A stretch of DNA of 64,000 bases from Sphingobacterium tenebrionis (GCF_037126265.1 NZ_JAYLLN010000002.1:1-64000); one strand, 5' to 3'. Shown: positions 7,863-17,017, counted from the stretch's first letter. Notes: generated by a model not told the origin, from the letters alone. Made by a program: numbers and translations.

Positions 7863-10800
7863 ACTTGCATCAATGATACCAAACGATCCAAATCGATCGG
7901 TTTACTCACATAATCATTCGCCCCCAATTCAATCGATTTTTCTCGATCACCTTTCATCGCTTTAGCAGTAACTGCAATAATGGGTAAATTATTGTGTTTT
8001 TTATTTTTTCTTATTTCCTGAATGGCCTCATAACCGTCCATCTCCGGCATCATGATGTCCATCAGGACAATATCAATCTGCTTATCTGGATTCTCTACCG
8101 CCTGCACGGCCTCCAGGCCGTTGTTCGCGATTTCAATCTTCATCTTATATTGTTGTAGCGAAGAGGTCAAAGCGAAAACATTCCGCATATCATCATCCGC
8201 AATGAGAACTGTCTTGTTTTCCAATACACTTGTTCCATAAGATTCTGATGATACCAGTTTTTCGGGGTTCTTGATCGGATTATAGGCTGGTGTCGATAGT
8301 TTATTCAGAAACAGGTTAACCTCATCAATCAATCTATTGTTTGATTTACTGGATTTCAACACCATCGATTGGGTATGCCTAAGGATCTTCTCCGTTTGTT
8401 CTGCACTCAGGTCGTATGCCGTATTGATGATCACCGGTAATTTCTCGTACTTCGGATTTGATTTGATTCGATCCAGCATTTCCAGACCACTACCATCTGG
8501 TAGTTTAACATCCAAGATGATGCAATCCAGGTTCTCTTCCTCTTCCAGTTTTTTCATGCCGGATTCGATCGTAAAGGCTTGGATCACATTGATGTTTTGC
8601 TCGGCAAAAGCCTTTTTGATCAGATCGCTCTGGAATTCCTGGTCTTCGATCAACAGGATCTTTTTAAGTTCCTTATTGATATTTAGATGGATGGTTTCAA
8701 ATGCCAAGGCTATACTTTCCTCGTTCACCGGTTTTGGCATAAACCCAATGGCTCCAGATTCCAGGAAGTCTTTCTTATCGAAATTCGCTGCCGACATCAT
8801 GTGGATCGGGATATGCTTGGTGGTTTTATCGTTCTTCAAGGTTTTTAGTACTTCCCATCCATCTGCCAAAGGTAGCATGACATCCAAAATTATGGCATCA
8901 GGCTGTTTCTGTTTGGCCATTTGAATTCCGGCAACACCGTCATACGCATTCAAGGTGTCGAAGCCATATTCTTCTGAAAAGCTTTTTAATATATCCGCAA
9001 AATTGATGTCATCCTCAATGATCAGGATGCTCTTTGTTTGACGGTTTTTTGGAAGTTCCATCTTTGCATCTTCCGATCCTTGGCGAATATTCTCTTGCTT
9101 TGCTGTTGCTTTTGTTTCCTGGCTGGTGCTTTCTTTGCTGGCTTCTTTTGTAGGAGCAGGCATTTCTTCTTTATTGATCTCCGGTATGTAAGGGATGATC
9201 AGACTAAAGGTACTACCCTGTCCAATCTCACTCTCGAGGGTGATCCTCCCATTAAGTAGGGAAGAGATTTCCCTGGAAATGGACAGGCCAAGACCGGTTC
9301 CGCCATATTTTCTGCTGGTGGAGCCGTCCTCTTGTCGGAAAGCTTCAAATATGAGGGATTGTTTTTCTGGAGATATACCTATACCGGAATCCTTTACAGC
9401 GAAATGGACGTTTCCACTTTGTTGGAAGATCTTTAGGGTAATGCTTCCTGATTTTTCAGTGAATTTGAAAGCATTAGAAAGGAAATTTTTAAGGACCTGT
9501 TCCAACCTGTATTCATCGGTAACAAACTGTTTAGGTGCTTGTTCAATGTCTATCTGGAAGTTGATGGATTTTTCTTTTGCCAATTCCTTGAACAGGGATT
9601 CCATATTGCTGCTGAAATCCTGGATGCGGATCAGATCTTTCTGCATCTCCACTTTACCGGACTCTATTTTCGCCAGGTCTAGCAATTCATTGATCAGCTG
9701 TAGAAGATCAGAGCCGGCATTATGGATCACCGAGGCATATTTCACCTGTTCGGTATTCAAGTTTTCTAGTTTATTATCCTGAAGGAGTTTCGCCAGGATG
9801 AGTATACTGTTCAAAGGAGTTCGTAGCTCATGGCTCATATTGGCCATGAATTCAGATTTGTACTTACTGGCCAATTCCACTTCCACGATCTTCTGTTCCA
9901 CAATATTGTGGGCTTCATTCAACTCCAGGTTCCTTCTTTCCAATTCTGCGGCTTTAACATTTAGTTCCTTGTTCGCTTGGGAAAGTTCTTCCTGCTGTAC
10001 GCGGAGTTCCTCTTCCGAGGCTTCTAAAAGATTGGTTTTATAGACCAGCTCTTCATTGGTAATACGGAGTTCCTCTTGCTGGGCCTCCAGTTCTTCGGTC
10101 TGTCTTTGGGTTTCCGCAAGCAGCTCTTCGACCAAGGCATGGTTCTGGCGTGATTGAAGTGCAGAACCGATGGATCTTGATGTACGGGTCAGGTAATTAA
10201 GGATGCTCTCCACTCTGTTTTTAGGGAAAGAGCCTATAATTTCTATAATACCTATACAATAATCCTCATATACGATAGGAAACAGAATAGCATCTGCATC
10301 CATGTTCTTGATGGTCCCTGTTTGGATATTGGTTTTAGAAATATCCTGAACGGGGATGATCTGATGTTTCTTGTTGGCTGCTACAGCTCCTAGGATGCCC
10401 TCATCCAAGATAAAGTTTTGAATGGTTTCCTTGTTATGTAAACCGATCGAGCTTTTTAAGATAAACTCATAGGAATCAGTTTTCCGGACATAAAACGCGG
10501 CTGCAAAGAAATCAAGGACTTCCGACATACCGTTGAGGGCGGTTTGGGCAATGGCTTTTTCACTTGGGAGGCCATTGATCTGGTTATGGATCTTGGAAGA
10601 ATTCTGAAGTACCCAGTTCACGTCCTCCAATTGTTCGGCTGTTTTTAACAGGTTCTGGTTCAGTTCCCTTTCCTTATTACCCGTTTTTCGCAGGTGAGCT
10701 AAGATACGCATGGTTTGTACCACCACAAAAAGTACCACGATCAACGAAAATAGCCCCAGAATGATGGTGATATACCTGGAGGTAGTCAATTCATCATTTC

Positions 10801-11293
10801 GTTTCTTGATTTTTTCTTTCCGAAACTCGATGATCTCATTGGTCAATTTATTGCTTGTTTCTACAATCCTTGCCTGCTGATCGGCAATTTTCAATAGCAT
10901 ATCGGCCTGGATGTTCGAAGCATTAATGTTATTCAGGGCAAAAAGCTCTTGCGAATAGGCTCGAGCATCCTGTGTGGCATCCAATTTTCGATCTATCAAT
11001 TCGTTCGGTGTATCCAAAACCAATAGGCTTTTTTGAATGGCATTCCTCAATTGATCCTCAACAAGAGGATCGGTGTTTTTTTCAAGGTTTTTATATTTTG
11101 AGAATTTCTGGATATTGACTTCCCAATCCTGGATGGCATTGAACTTCTCTTGGGACAAGGCCATATAGTTATTTACCGTATCGCTGTACCTGCTCTGGCT
11201 TGCCAGAAAATACCAAAAAGAGAAGATGATTATGACATATGCTATAATAATACTAGCAATAAATTGCCATCTTAAGAAGCTGAGTTTGTTCAT
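7850..11293 (-). CDS. Membrane hybrid histidine kinase with GAF domain and three receivers
   Basis: 1147 residues, first gene of the operon. TM1 at about 11-31, a CHASE3-like helical periplasmic region at about 32-170, TM2 at about 174-195, a GAF-like domain at about 230-385, a long heptad coiled coil at 385-475, HisKA with H488 in NMSHELRTP, HATPase with N603/N607, DSGIGI near 635 and GGTGLGL near 664, then receivers with D804, D928 and D1079. The third receiver resembles those of BarA-like kinases; no Hpt domain follows. The layout matches Bacteroidota CheB/CheR-associated hybrid kinases of unknown input. Confidence 0.94.
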   Translation of the reverse strand: MNKLSFLRWQFIASIIIAYVIIIFSFWYFLASQSRYSDTVNNYMALSQEKFNAIQDWEVNIQKFSKYKNLEKNTDPLVEDQLRNAIQKSLLVLDTPNELIDRKLDATQDARAYSQELFALNNINASNIQADMLLKIADQQARIVETSNKLTNEIIEFRKEKIKKRNDELTTSRYITIILGLFSLIVVLFVVVQTMRILAHLRKTGNKERELNQNLLKTAEQLEDVNWVLQNSSKIHNQINGLPSEKAIAQTALNGMSEVLDFFAAAFYVRKTDSYEFILKSSIGLHNKETIQNFILDEGILGAVAANKKHQIIPVQDISKTNIQTGTIKNMDADAILFPIVYEDYCIGIIEIIGSFPKNRVESILNYLTRTSRSIGSALQSRQNHALVEELLAETQRQTEELEAQQEELRITNEELVYKTNLLEASEEELRVQQEELSQANKELNVKAAELERRNLELNEAHNIVEQKIVEVELASKYKSEFMANMSHELRTPLNSILILAKLLQDNKLENLNTEQVKYASVIHNAGSDLLQLINELLDLAKIESGKVEMQKDLIRIQDFSSNMESLFKELAKEKSINFQIDIEQAPKQFVTDEYRLEQVLKNFLSNAFKFTEKSGSITLKIFQQSGNVHFAVKDSGIGISPEKQSLIFEAFRQEDGSTSRKYGGTGLGLSISREISSLLNGRITLESEIGQGSTFSLIIPYIPEINKEEMPAPTKEASKESTSQETKATAKQENIRQGSEDAKMELPKNRQTKSILIIEDDINFADILKSFSEEYGFDTLNAYDGVAGIQMAKQKQPDAIILDVMLPLADGWEVLKTLKNDKTTKHIPIHMMSAANFDKKDFLESGAIGFMPKPVNEESIALAFETIHLNINKELKKILLIEDQEFQSDLIKKAFAEQNINVIQAFTIESGMKKLEEEENLDCIILDVKLPDGSGLEMLDRIKSNPKYEKLPVIINTAYDLSAEQTEKILRHTQSMVLKSSKSNNRLIDEVNLFLNKLSTPAYNPIKNPEKLVSSESYGTSVLENKTVLIADDDMRNVFALTSSLQQYKMKIEIANNGLEAVQAVENPDKQIDIVLMDIMMPEMDGYEAIQEIRKNKKHNNLPIIAVTAKAMKGDREKSIELGANDYVSKPIDLDRLVSLMQVWLS

Positions 11294-11458
11294 GTTCTAA
11301 TAGGGGATATGCTGTTTTGTTCACTTGCAAAAGTCTACATTTTTGTTTAAACTTTTACTTTAATGGGTTAAAAAATTAATAATAAGCCTTTTGAACGAAA
11401 AATATTCTCCTCTTTTTTATTATCTTTAGTACCGTTGGAAATTATTAATCTTATATAA

Positions 11459-12436
11459 ATGGAAGCTCCTGTACAATTAGTTTTAATTATTGTAGGTTCG
11501 GTAATCGGATTTTTTGTTTTACTCTATCTGCTACCCCTAAATTTGTGGTTTACCGCACAATTATCAAATGTAAAAATTAGTCTGTTGAATCTGGTGCTGA
11601 TGCGTCTACGGAAAGTAAGTCCGGCATTGGTGACCAATGCGATGATTACTTCGACAAAAGCCGGCTTGAAGATCTCCTCCAATGAGATAGAAACCCATTA
11701 TCTTGCTGGTGGAAATGTGAATAAAGTGATCAAGGCGTTGATTTCAGCGGATAAAGCAAATATTCCTTTGGATTTTAAATTAGCGACCGCGATTGATTTA
11801 GCAGGTCGTGACGTATTTGATGCGGTCCAGTTGTCTGTAAACCCCCAAGTCATCAATACGCCTCCGGTAGCTGCTGTGGCGAAGGATGGTATTCAGTTGA
11901 TCGCTAAAGCCAGGGTTACCGTTCGTGCAAACATTAACCAATTGGTTGGTGGTGCAGGTGAGGAAACCATTTTAGCTCGGGTTGGAGAAGGGATCGTAAC
12001 GACCATTGGTTCTTCCTTGAACCATAAAGAAGTGTTGGAAAATCCAGACCGCATTTCAAAAACAGTATTGTCTAAAGGACTGGATTCAGGTACCGCCTTT
12101 GAAATCTTATCGATTGATATTGCGGATATCGATATTGGTGAAAACGTAGGGGCGAAATTGCAGACGGATCAGGCCGAAGCGGATTTGAAAGTAGCGAATG
12201 CAAGGGCAGAAGAACGTAGGGCAATGGCTGTGGCTACAGAACAGGAAATGCGCGCGAAGGCTCAAGAAGCAAAAGCCAAGGTTATTGAAGCAGAGTCACA
12301 AGTGCCTATGGCCATGGCAGAAGCATTTAGAAATGGTAATCTGGGTATTATGGATTATTACAAAATGCAGAATATCCAAGCGGATACTGATATGAGGACA
12401 TCGATTTCAAAGCCTAACGGGCCAGAGAAGAAATAA
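11459..12436 (+). CDS. floA: Flotillin-like protein FloA
   Basis: 325 residues, close to the 331 usual for FloA. One membrane hairpin or helix at about 7-28, an SPFH/band-7 domain at about 30-200 (LAGRDVFDAVQLSVNPQV and GVGEGIVTTIGSS-like segments), then an Ala/Glu-rich coiled coil at about 228-295 (DQAEADLKVANARAEERRA). FloA scaffolds membrane microdomains. No nfeD gene lies next to it, unlike in many Firmicutes. Divergent from the hybrid kinase operon; its 3' end faces a candidate minus-strand RNA whose terminator starts 1-2 bases after the stop codon. Confidence 0.93.
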   Translation: MEAPVQLVLIIVGSVIGFFVLLYLLPLNLWFTAQLSNVKISLLNLVLMRLRKVSPALVTNAMITSTKAGLKISSNEIETHYLAGGNVNKVIKALISADKANIPLDFKLATAIDLAGRDVFDAVQLSVNPQVINTPPVAAVAKDGIQLIAKARVTVRANINQLVGGAGEETILARVGEGIVTTIGSSLNHKEVLENPDRISKTVLSKGLDSGTAFEILSIDIADIDIGENVGAKLQTDQAEADLKVANARAEERRAMAVATEQEMRAKAQEAKAKVIEAESQVPMAMAEAFRNGNLGIMDYYKMQNIQADTDMRTSISKPNGPEKK

Positions 12437-12437
12437 G

Positions 12438-12558
12438 AAAAAACCCTGACGATGGGCGCCAGGGTTTGATACTAACCAATTATAAACCTAAATTATGAAA
12501 AGACAATGTTAAAAATTCGCTGCATTGGATTTTTATATCCTTTCTTATGCGTTGAATT
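12438..12558 (-). ncRNA. Candidate small RNA, about 120 nt
   Basis: A minus-strand promoter (12565-12595) and a minus-strand intrinsic terminator (stem AAACCCTG at 12441-12448 with CAGGGTTT at 12460-12467, then six T at 12438-12443) frame a stretch with no substantial ORF. The predicted transcript begins near 12558 and ends in the T run just behind floA. The longest internal reading frame is ten codons (ATG on the minus strand near 12525). Not matched with confidence to a known RNA family. Confidence 0.6.
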
Positions 12559-12564
12559 ATAGTA

Positions 12565-12595
12565 CAAAGGTACATCAGAAAATTATAAAATCAAG
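12565..12595 (-). promoter_or_regulatory. Bacteroidota-type promoter for the candidate small RNA
   Basis: Read on the minus strand: CTTG (12592-12595), a spacer of exactly 19 bases, then TACCTTTG (12565-12572), matching the -33/-7 pattern TTG-N19-TAnnTTTG. Confidence 0.65.
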
Positions 12596-12644
12596 AGAAT
12601 TGCCATAAAAAGTTGCAGTTGCAACTATAATCTGACAATTCTCT
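12594..12644. other. Two-level hairpin between floA and the phosphatase gene
   Basis: An outer perfect 9-bp stem (AGAGAATTG at 12594-12602, CAATTCTCT at 12636-12644) encloses an inner hairpin AGTTG/CAACT at 12611-12626. There is no T run. It overlaps the -33 element of the minus-strand promoter by two bases. Role unknown. Confidence 0.5.
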
Positions 12645-12699
12645 GATTTATGTGTTGTAACTGATAAAACAATGTCTTATTTTGATTAATTCCCTGCCC

Positions 12700-12728
12700 T
12701 TTGCTGCCAAAAAGATTGCTTAAATTTG
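12700..12728 (+). promoter_or_regulatory. Promoter of the kdsC-maf operon
   Basis: TTTG (12700-12703), a 17-base spacer, then TAAATTTG (12721-12728), a perfect -7 element. It ends 15 bases before the ATG at 12744, which argues for that start and against the TTG at 12726 that lies inside the -7 element. Confidence 0.6.
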
Positions 12729-12743
12729 GAGCAAAGAAATGTT

Positions 12744-13262
12744 ATGATCTTCCAAAAGCTATTATCAATTAAAGCAGTTGTACTCGATGTGGATGGAGTA
12801 ATGACTGATGGATCTCTCCAGGTCTCTGAAGAAGGGCATCAATTACGGACTTTTTATGTAAAGGATGGTTATGCTATGCAATTGGCCATCAAACGGGGTC
12901 TTCCCATCTGGGTTATTTCAGGAGGTCGTTCCAAAGGGGTTCAATCCCGAATGGAAGGACTTGGAATAAACGAGGTGCATATGGGGGTAGCTGATAAATT
13001 GACTCTATTGAAGGAATTAATGGGGAAATATAGCTTGGAAAAGGAAAACCTCCTGTATATGGGTGATGACCTTCCGGATTATGAAGTCATGCAAGCGGTA
13101 GGTTTTGCCTGCTGTCCTTCAGATGCTGTGGAGGAAATCAAAGAGATCTGCCATTATATGTCACCATTCGCCGGAGGTAGGGGAGCTGTTCGCGATATCC
13201 TGGAAAAAACCATGAAACTGCAAGGGAAATGGAGTGTGGAAACGACCATTAAAAGTATCTGA
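12744..13262 (+). CDS. KdsC-like HAD phosphatase (KDO 8-phosphate phosphatase family)
   Basis: 172 residues from the ATG at 12744. HAD motif I is LDVDGVMTDG with D15 and D17, motif II is the S in WVISGG, and motif IV is MGDDLPDYEVM near 113. The small uncapped C0 form and length match KdsC, which removes phosphate from KDO 8-phosphate on the way to the lipopolysaccharide inner core. The related N-acylneuraminate cytidylyltransferase-associated phosphatases cannot be excluded. The stop codon overlaps the maf start by one base (TGATG), so both are one operon. Confidence 0.85.
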   Translation: MIFQKLLSIKAVVLDVDGVMTDGSLQVSEEGHQLRTFYVKDGYAMQLAIKRGLPIWVISGGRSKGVQSRMEGLGINEVHMGVADKLTLLKELMGKYSLEKENLLYMGDDLPDYEVMQAVGFACCPSDAVEEIKEICHYMSPFAGGRGAVRDILEKTMKLQGKWSVETTIKSI

Positions 13263-13852
13263 TGATTTTACAGGAAAAATTAAGATCCGTCGACATCGTG
13301 CTAGGATCAAAATCACCACGGCGGAAGGAGCTGCTGGCGAGTATGGACTTGGACTTTGAGATAGAAGTTCGGGAGACTGATGAAACAGTAGATCCGAATC
13401 TAAGCCCTTTGGAAGTGGTGAAGCAGATCGCCAAAGAAAAATTAGCAGCATTTAGTGAAGACTCCTATTTTGATAAGTTGCTGATCTGCGCGGATACAAT
13501 TGTGCTGGATTCCGATGGGAAGGTCTTGGGAAAACCAAGCGATCTAGAGGAAGCAAAAGCCGTTATCAGGCAATTGGCCAATAACCTGCATTATGTCTAT
13601 ACGGCAGTAGCTCTTTCCTATAAGGATTATCAATACTCATTTGTGGAAGAAACCAAGGTTTGGTTTTCGGATCTAAGTGAGGAGGAGATCAGCTATTATG
13701 TAGAGAAATACAAGCCCTTGGACAAGGCGGGGTCCTATGGCATCCAAGAATGGATTGGTAGGATAGGGATCGCAAAAATAGAAGGTTCGTATGAGAATGT
13801 GATCGGTCTTCCGACGGCCAGATTGCAGGAAGAATTAAAGAAGATATTTTAA
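13262..13852 (+). CDS. maf: Maf-like nucleoside triphosphate pyrophosphatase
   Basis: 196 residues with the Maf signature LGSKSPRRKELL at 14-25, the ICADTIVLD segment near 76, and the KAGSYGIQ and GSYENVIGLP motifs near the C-terminus. Maf proteins hydrolyse dTTP, UTP or modified nucleotides to the monophosphate and limit misincorporation; the YhdE type (dTTP/UTP) is the best guess. One-base overlap with the phosphatase gene; a bidirectional terminator follows. Confidence 0.93.
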   Translation: MILQEKLRSVDIVLGSKSPRRKELLASMDLDFEIEVRETDETVDPNLSPLEVVKQIAKEKLAAFSEDSYFDKLLICADTIVLDSDGKVLGKPSDLEEAKAVIRQLANNLHYVYTAVALSYKDYQYSFVEETKVWFSDLSEEEISYYVEKYKPLDKAGSYGIQEWIGRIGIAKIEGSYENVIGLPTARLQEELKKIF

Positions 13853-13862
13853 GTTTAATACT

Positions 13863-13905
13863 AAAAAAAAACCGCTAATCTTATTTGAAATTAGCGGTTT
13901 TTTGG
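13863..13905. terminator. Bidirectional terminator between maf and the response regulator
   Basis: A perfect 10-bp stem (AACCGCTAAT at 13870-13879, ATTAGCGGTT at 13890-13899) with an A run on the left and a T run on the right, placed between two convergent genes. Confidence 0.92.
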
Positions 13906-13907
13906 TT

Positions 13908-14597
13908 TTAGCTGACCAATAGTTTATATCCTTTTCCATGTACATTGACGATCTCCACATTCGGATCTTCTTTCAGGTATTTTCTTAGTTTACTCAAGAA
14001 AACATCCATACTCCTTCCGGTGAAGTAATTATCATCATGCCATATTTTTATCAGGGCTTCCTCACGGGTCAGTACATCATTTTTCTTCAGGCAAAGCAAG
14101 CGGAGCAGTTCAGCTTCTTTGGTGGATAATTTCTGCTGTTGACCTTTGTAGGAAATGATCTGACTCGTATAATCAAAGAAATAATCGCCGATCTCAAACT
14201 TGTCGGAAACCTCTTCTTCCTTATCCTTGGATGCGCGTTTCAATAACGCATTGATCCTTAATAATAGTTCTTCGACACGAAAAGGTTTAGTGATGTAATC
14301 ATCACCTCCAAGCTCGAATGCCTGGGTTTTATCTTCCATCATCCCTTTTGCTGTGGCATAAATGATGGGAACAGTTTGATCAATCTTTCGGATATCCTTT
14401 CCAAGGGAGAAGCCATCTTTTTTAGGCATCATCACATCGAGGATGCAAAGGTCGAACTCGTCCTTTCGGAATGCATCCATGGCCTCTTGACCATCAACAC
14501 ATAATACGACTTCGAACTTGCCTTTCAATTCTAAATAATCTTTCAGGAGTTCCCCCAAATTTGGGTCGTCTTCTGCTAATAATATTTTTTGGTTCAT
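13908..14597 (-). CDS. OmpR-family response regulator, RprY-like
   Basis: 229 residues from the ATG at 14597; an in-frame TTG three codons upstream is less likely. The receiver has acidic residues E9/D10/D11 and phospho-acceptor D54 in ILDVMMPKKDG, with K near 104. The C-terminal winged-helix domain (about 135-228) has the OmpR/PhoB pattern, ending in VNVHGKGYKLLV. It lies 18 bases after the histidine kinase stop and is almost certainly phosphorylated by it. In Bacteroides the pair RprXY links to oxidative stress and metabolism; the equivalence here is by resemblance only. Confidence 0.92.
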   Translation of the reverse strand: MNQKILLAEDDPNLGELLKDYLELKGKFEVVLCVDGQEAMDAFRKDEFDLCILDVMMPKKDGFSLGKDIRKIDQTVPIIYATAKGMMEDKTQAFELGGDDYITKPFRVEELLLRINALLKRASKDKEEEVSDKFEIGDYFFDYTSQIISYKGQQQKLSTKEAELLRLLCLKKNDVLTREEALIKIWHDDNYFTGRSMDVFLSKLRKYLKEDPNVEIVNVHGKGYKLLVS

Positions 14598-14615
14598 AAA
14601 TTTCAAGCTATTATG

Positions 14616-16487
14616 TTAAGCCACTTCGCGTGAAGCACTCTTCAAAGGAAGGGTTACTTCAAATTGTGTGCCTTTATCTTTTTCACTCTTAACTGCGATT
14701 CTTCCATTTAGGCGTTTGACGATGTCATTGACATAACTCAAACCTAGCCCAAACCCTTTTACATTATGGATATTACCAGTTGGAATGCGGTAAAACTGGT
14801 CAAAAATCTTCTCTGCTTGGTCTTTTGTCATCCCAATACCTTTGTCGCTTACGGAAATAATGATGTTCTTTCCTTTGTTGTAAGTTTTAAAAGTTATGTC
14901 CGGACTGTCCTTACTATATTTAATGGCATTGTCTACCAGATTGTACATGACATTCGATAAGTGTAGTTCATCACCGATCACCACATCTTCCGCCGCATCC
15001 AACTGAACCGTCAGATTCCCATTGGCTTTTTCCAATTGGAGTTTCATACTTTCCAATACGGCGCTGGCCAAGGTGTTGATCTGTACATTGACCCGTTCAA
15101 TCTTCAAATTTTCTTTTTCCAATCGCGCGATGTTCAATACCCTTTCAATATGTGATCCCAATCGTACATTCTCATCGTAGATGATGTTAGCGAGTTTATT
15201 GACCCGTTTTCCATCGGCGGAAATCTCAGGGTCACGCAGGGATTCACTTGCAATCATGATGGTAGCAACCGGCGTTTTAAATTCGTGGGTCATGTTATTG
15301 ATGAAATCCGTTTTCATCTCCGACATTTTTTTCTGACGGAAGATAATCATCAAGGTATAGGCAAAACACCCGATCAACAGCGCTAATAAAGCCAGGATTG
15401 GAAACAACCAATAGCCCATATTGCTGGTGATAATGCTTTTTTTGTTCGGGAAGAAAATGCGGAGTTCGCCGGGAGGTTTTCCTTCATCCCCCTGGAATAA
15501 TTTGACCGCATAATCTTTATGGTCTTCGGAAAATTCCATGGGTTCATTATTGATCTGGTAAACCTCACTGAAGACCAATGGGGAATTCTTGGAAGTCTGT
15601 ACCTGCATGACAAAGGATGCGGTAACTCCTCTTTCCTCTAGTTCTCTCACCAATAATTCCATGACGTAGACCCTGTTCAATCTTTTTTCAAGCGGGCGTT
15701 TGGCCAATTCAATACCGATGGCCACATCTTGAACCACGGAACTTTTCTTGCCACTTAACACCGCTACTGAATCGTATAGACTGGAGGCTTCACCAAGCTT
15801 GGTCATGTTCAGTTTCTCGATCTGTTGTTCCAGGTCAATGATCTGCATGATCAATTTTCGGTTGGTCCGCGGTTGTAGGGTTATCCATTGAAAACTTGAC
15901 GCTACCCGTTGGTTCACCTCAAAATGAGGTAGGATATAACGAGTACTGTCGTCCCTAACTGGACTGTTCGGCAATTCTTTTATGGCATCTACCCGAGGGG
16001 AAGGCTGTATGGTACCATCGGGTTGTAGAATAGGCTCCAACCAGATGGTCAATAATTTTCTGTTCTCACTTTTACGGACGTAGGTCTCGAAAAACTCATT
16101 GCTGATGGGAACATTCATGAAGGACATGTTCAAGCGGCGTTCGTCGGCATTGAAGCGCTGTTCATAGCGGAAAAGTTCGGCTTGAAGGATTTTGATCTTC
16201 TCTTGGATGGCCACCTGCTCGGTCAGGATCTTTTGCTTTTGTTCCTGCTCCTTTTGGCTTTCCAGAAAACGCTTCTGGTTCTGTCTTTCCTGTTCCCGAG
16301 CAAAATCATAGATCTCTTTCTGCTCCAGTTTGTTCCCAACTGCTGCCAGGGATGCTTTGACAGCATCATCAAAAATCTTTGATTTCTGGCGGAAGGATTC
16401 GCGAATAAAATAATATTGCATTGCCATTACCCCAATCAGGGCGATGGACATCAACCAAATTATTAACGCAATACTTCTTTTCTTCAT
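14616..16487 (-). CDS. Membrane sensor histidine kinase, RprX-like
   Basis: 623 residues. TM1 at 8-27, a large periplasmic region at 28-358 with an early Gln/Glu/Lys-rich coiled coil (55-110), TM2 at about 360-383, HisKA with H401 in NNMTHEFKTP, and HATPase with N516/N520, DKGIGM near 548 and GFGLGLSYV near 578. The THEFKTP form is typical of RprX-type kinases of Bacteroidota. The periplasmic domain has no recognisable fold. First gene of an operon with the response regulator; a TACTTTTG element at 16494-16501 on the minus strand lies only 7 bases before the ATG. Confidence 0.93.
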   Translation of the reverse strand: MKKRSIALIIWLMSIALIGVMAMQYYFIRESFRQKSKIFDDAVKASLAAVGNKLEQKEIYDFAREQERQNQKRFLESQKEQEQKQKILTEQVAIQEKIKILQAELFRYEQRFNADERRLNMSFMNVPISNEFFETYVRKSENRKLLTIWLEPILQPDGTIQPSPRVDAIKELPNSPVRDDSTRYILPHFEVNQRVASSFQWITLQPRTNRKLIMQIIDLEQQIEKLNMTKLGEASSLYDSVAVLSGKKSSVVQDVAIGIELAKRPLEKRLNRVYVMELLVRELEERGVTASFVMQVQTSKNSPLVFSEVYQINNEPMEFSEDHKDYAVKLFQGDEGKPPGELRIFFPNKKSIITSNMGYWLFPILALLALLIGCFAYTLMIIFRQKKMSEMKTDFINNMTHEFKTPVATIMIASESLRDPEISADGKRVNKLANIIYDENVRLGSHIERVLNIARLEKENLKIERVNVQINTLASAVLESMKLQLEKANGNLTVQLDAAEDVVIGDELHLSNVMYNLVDNAIKYSKDSPDITFKTYNKGKNIIISVSDKGIGMTKDQAEKIFDQFYRIPTGNIHNVKGFGLGLSYVNDIVKRLNGRIAVKSEKDKGTQFEVTLPLKSASREVA

Positions 16488-16617
16488 TTGTTACAAAAGT
16501 AATAAGGGAAATGACCTTATTTATCCATTTAACACAATTTAACAGCAATTAGGTCAGGCAAATAGCGGAATTCTTGTTAGCTTAGAACATTATTAAAAGT
16601 TTATAAATCTATTGATT

Positions 16618-16971
16618 ATGAAATATTTCGCATTGTTGACTTTTGGGCTACTTGTTTCCATCAGTACGTTATATGCCCAAAATAAGGAAAATAAACAGGA
16701 AGGTAAAGTGATAAAGGGAGCTTTGTCCTTAAATGCTGATACCGCCAAGAGCAAAGATCAATTTTCAAACATGAATTTTTTGATACAGCCACAAAAACTT
16801 GCAGTTAATGGGATTCCGAATGCATATCGTCAAAAAAACGATGATTCAGTCATTCTACATAAATACCTGGATCCTAAAGCTAGTGTAGCAATGCCAGGCA
16901 CCGAAATCCTGGACAATAAACAAGAGAAAAACCAAAAAGGAACCATTTTAAAGCCTTTGATCAAGAAATAA
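16618..16971 (+). CDS. Small secreted protein of unknown function
   Basis: 117 residues from the ATG at 16618 (a TTG two codons upstream is less likely). A clear signal peptide, MKYFALLTFGLLVSISTLYA, ends with cleavage before Q21. The mature part is polar and rich in Lys and Gln, with no domain or cysteines; it contains NFLIQPQKLAVNG and ends with a lysine-rich tail. Probably periplasmic or secreted. It lies divergent from the RprX-like kinase gene and could belong to the same response, but nothing in the sequence proves this. Confidence 0.75.
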   Translation: MKYFALLTFGLLVSISTLYAQNKENKQEGKVIKGALSLNADTAKSKDQFSNMNFLIQPQKLAVNGIPNAYRQKNDDSVILHKYLDPKASVAMPGTEILDNKQEKNQKGTILKPLIKK

Positions 16972-16988
16972 TAGCTATTAAGGAAAGT

Positions 16989-17017
16989 AAAAGCCCGGGC
17001 ATAAGCTCGGGCTTTTT
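16989..17017. terminator. Bidirectional terminator after the secreted protein gene and pyk
   Basis: AAGCCCG...CGGGCTT stem with an inner GC/GC pair, T run TTTTT on the right and AAAA on the left, lying between convergent genes. Confidence 0.88.

Noticed and set aside
12495..12512. Five-codon ORF (MKRQC) on the plus strand behind floA
   Set aside because: It is the antisense of the candidate small RNA; no ribosome-binding evidence, and no downstream attenuator for the phosphatase gene.
12726..12743. TTG start for the KdsC-like gene
   Set aside because: The TTG lies in the -7 promoter element TAAATTTG and would precede transcription start; ATG at 12744 fits the family start.
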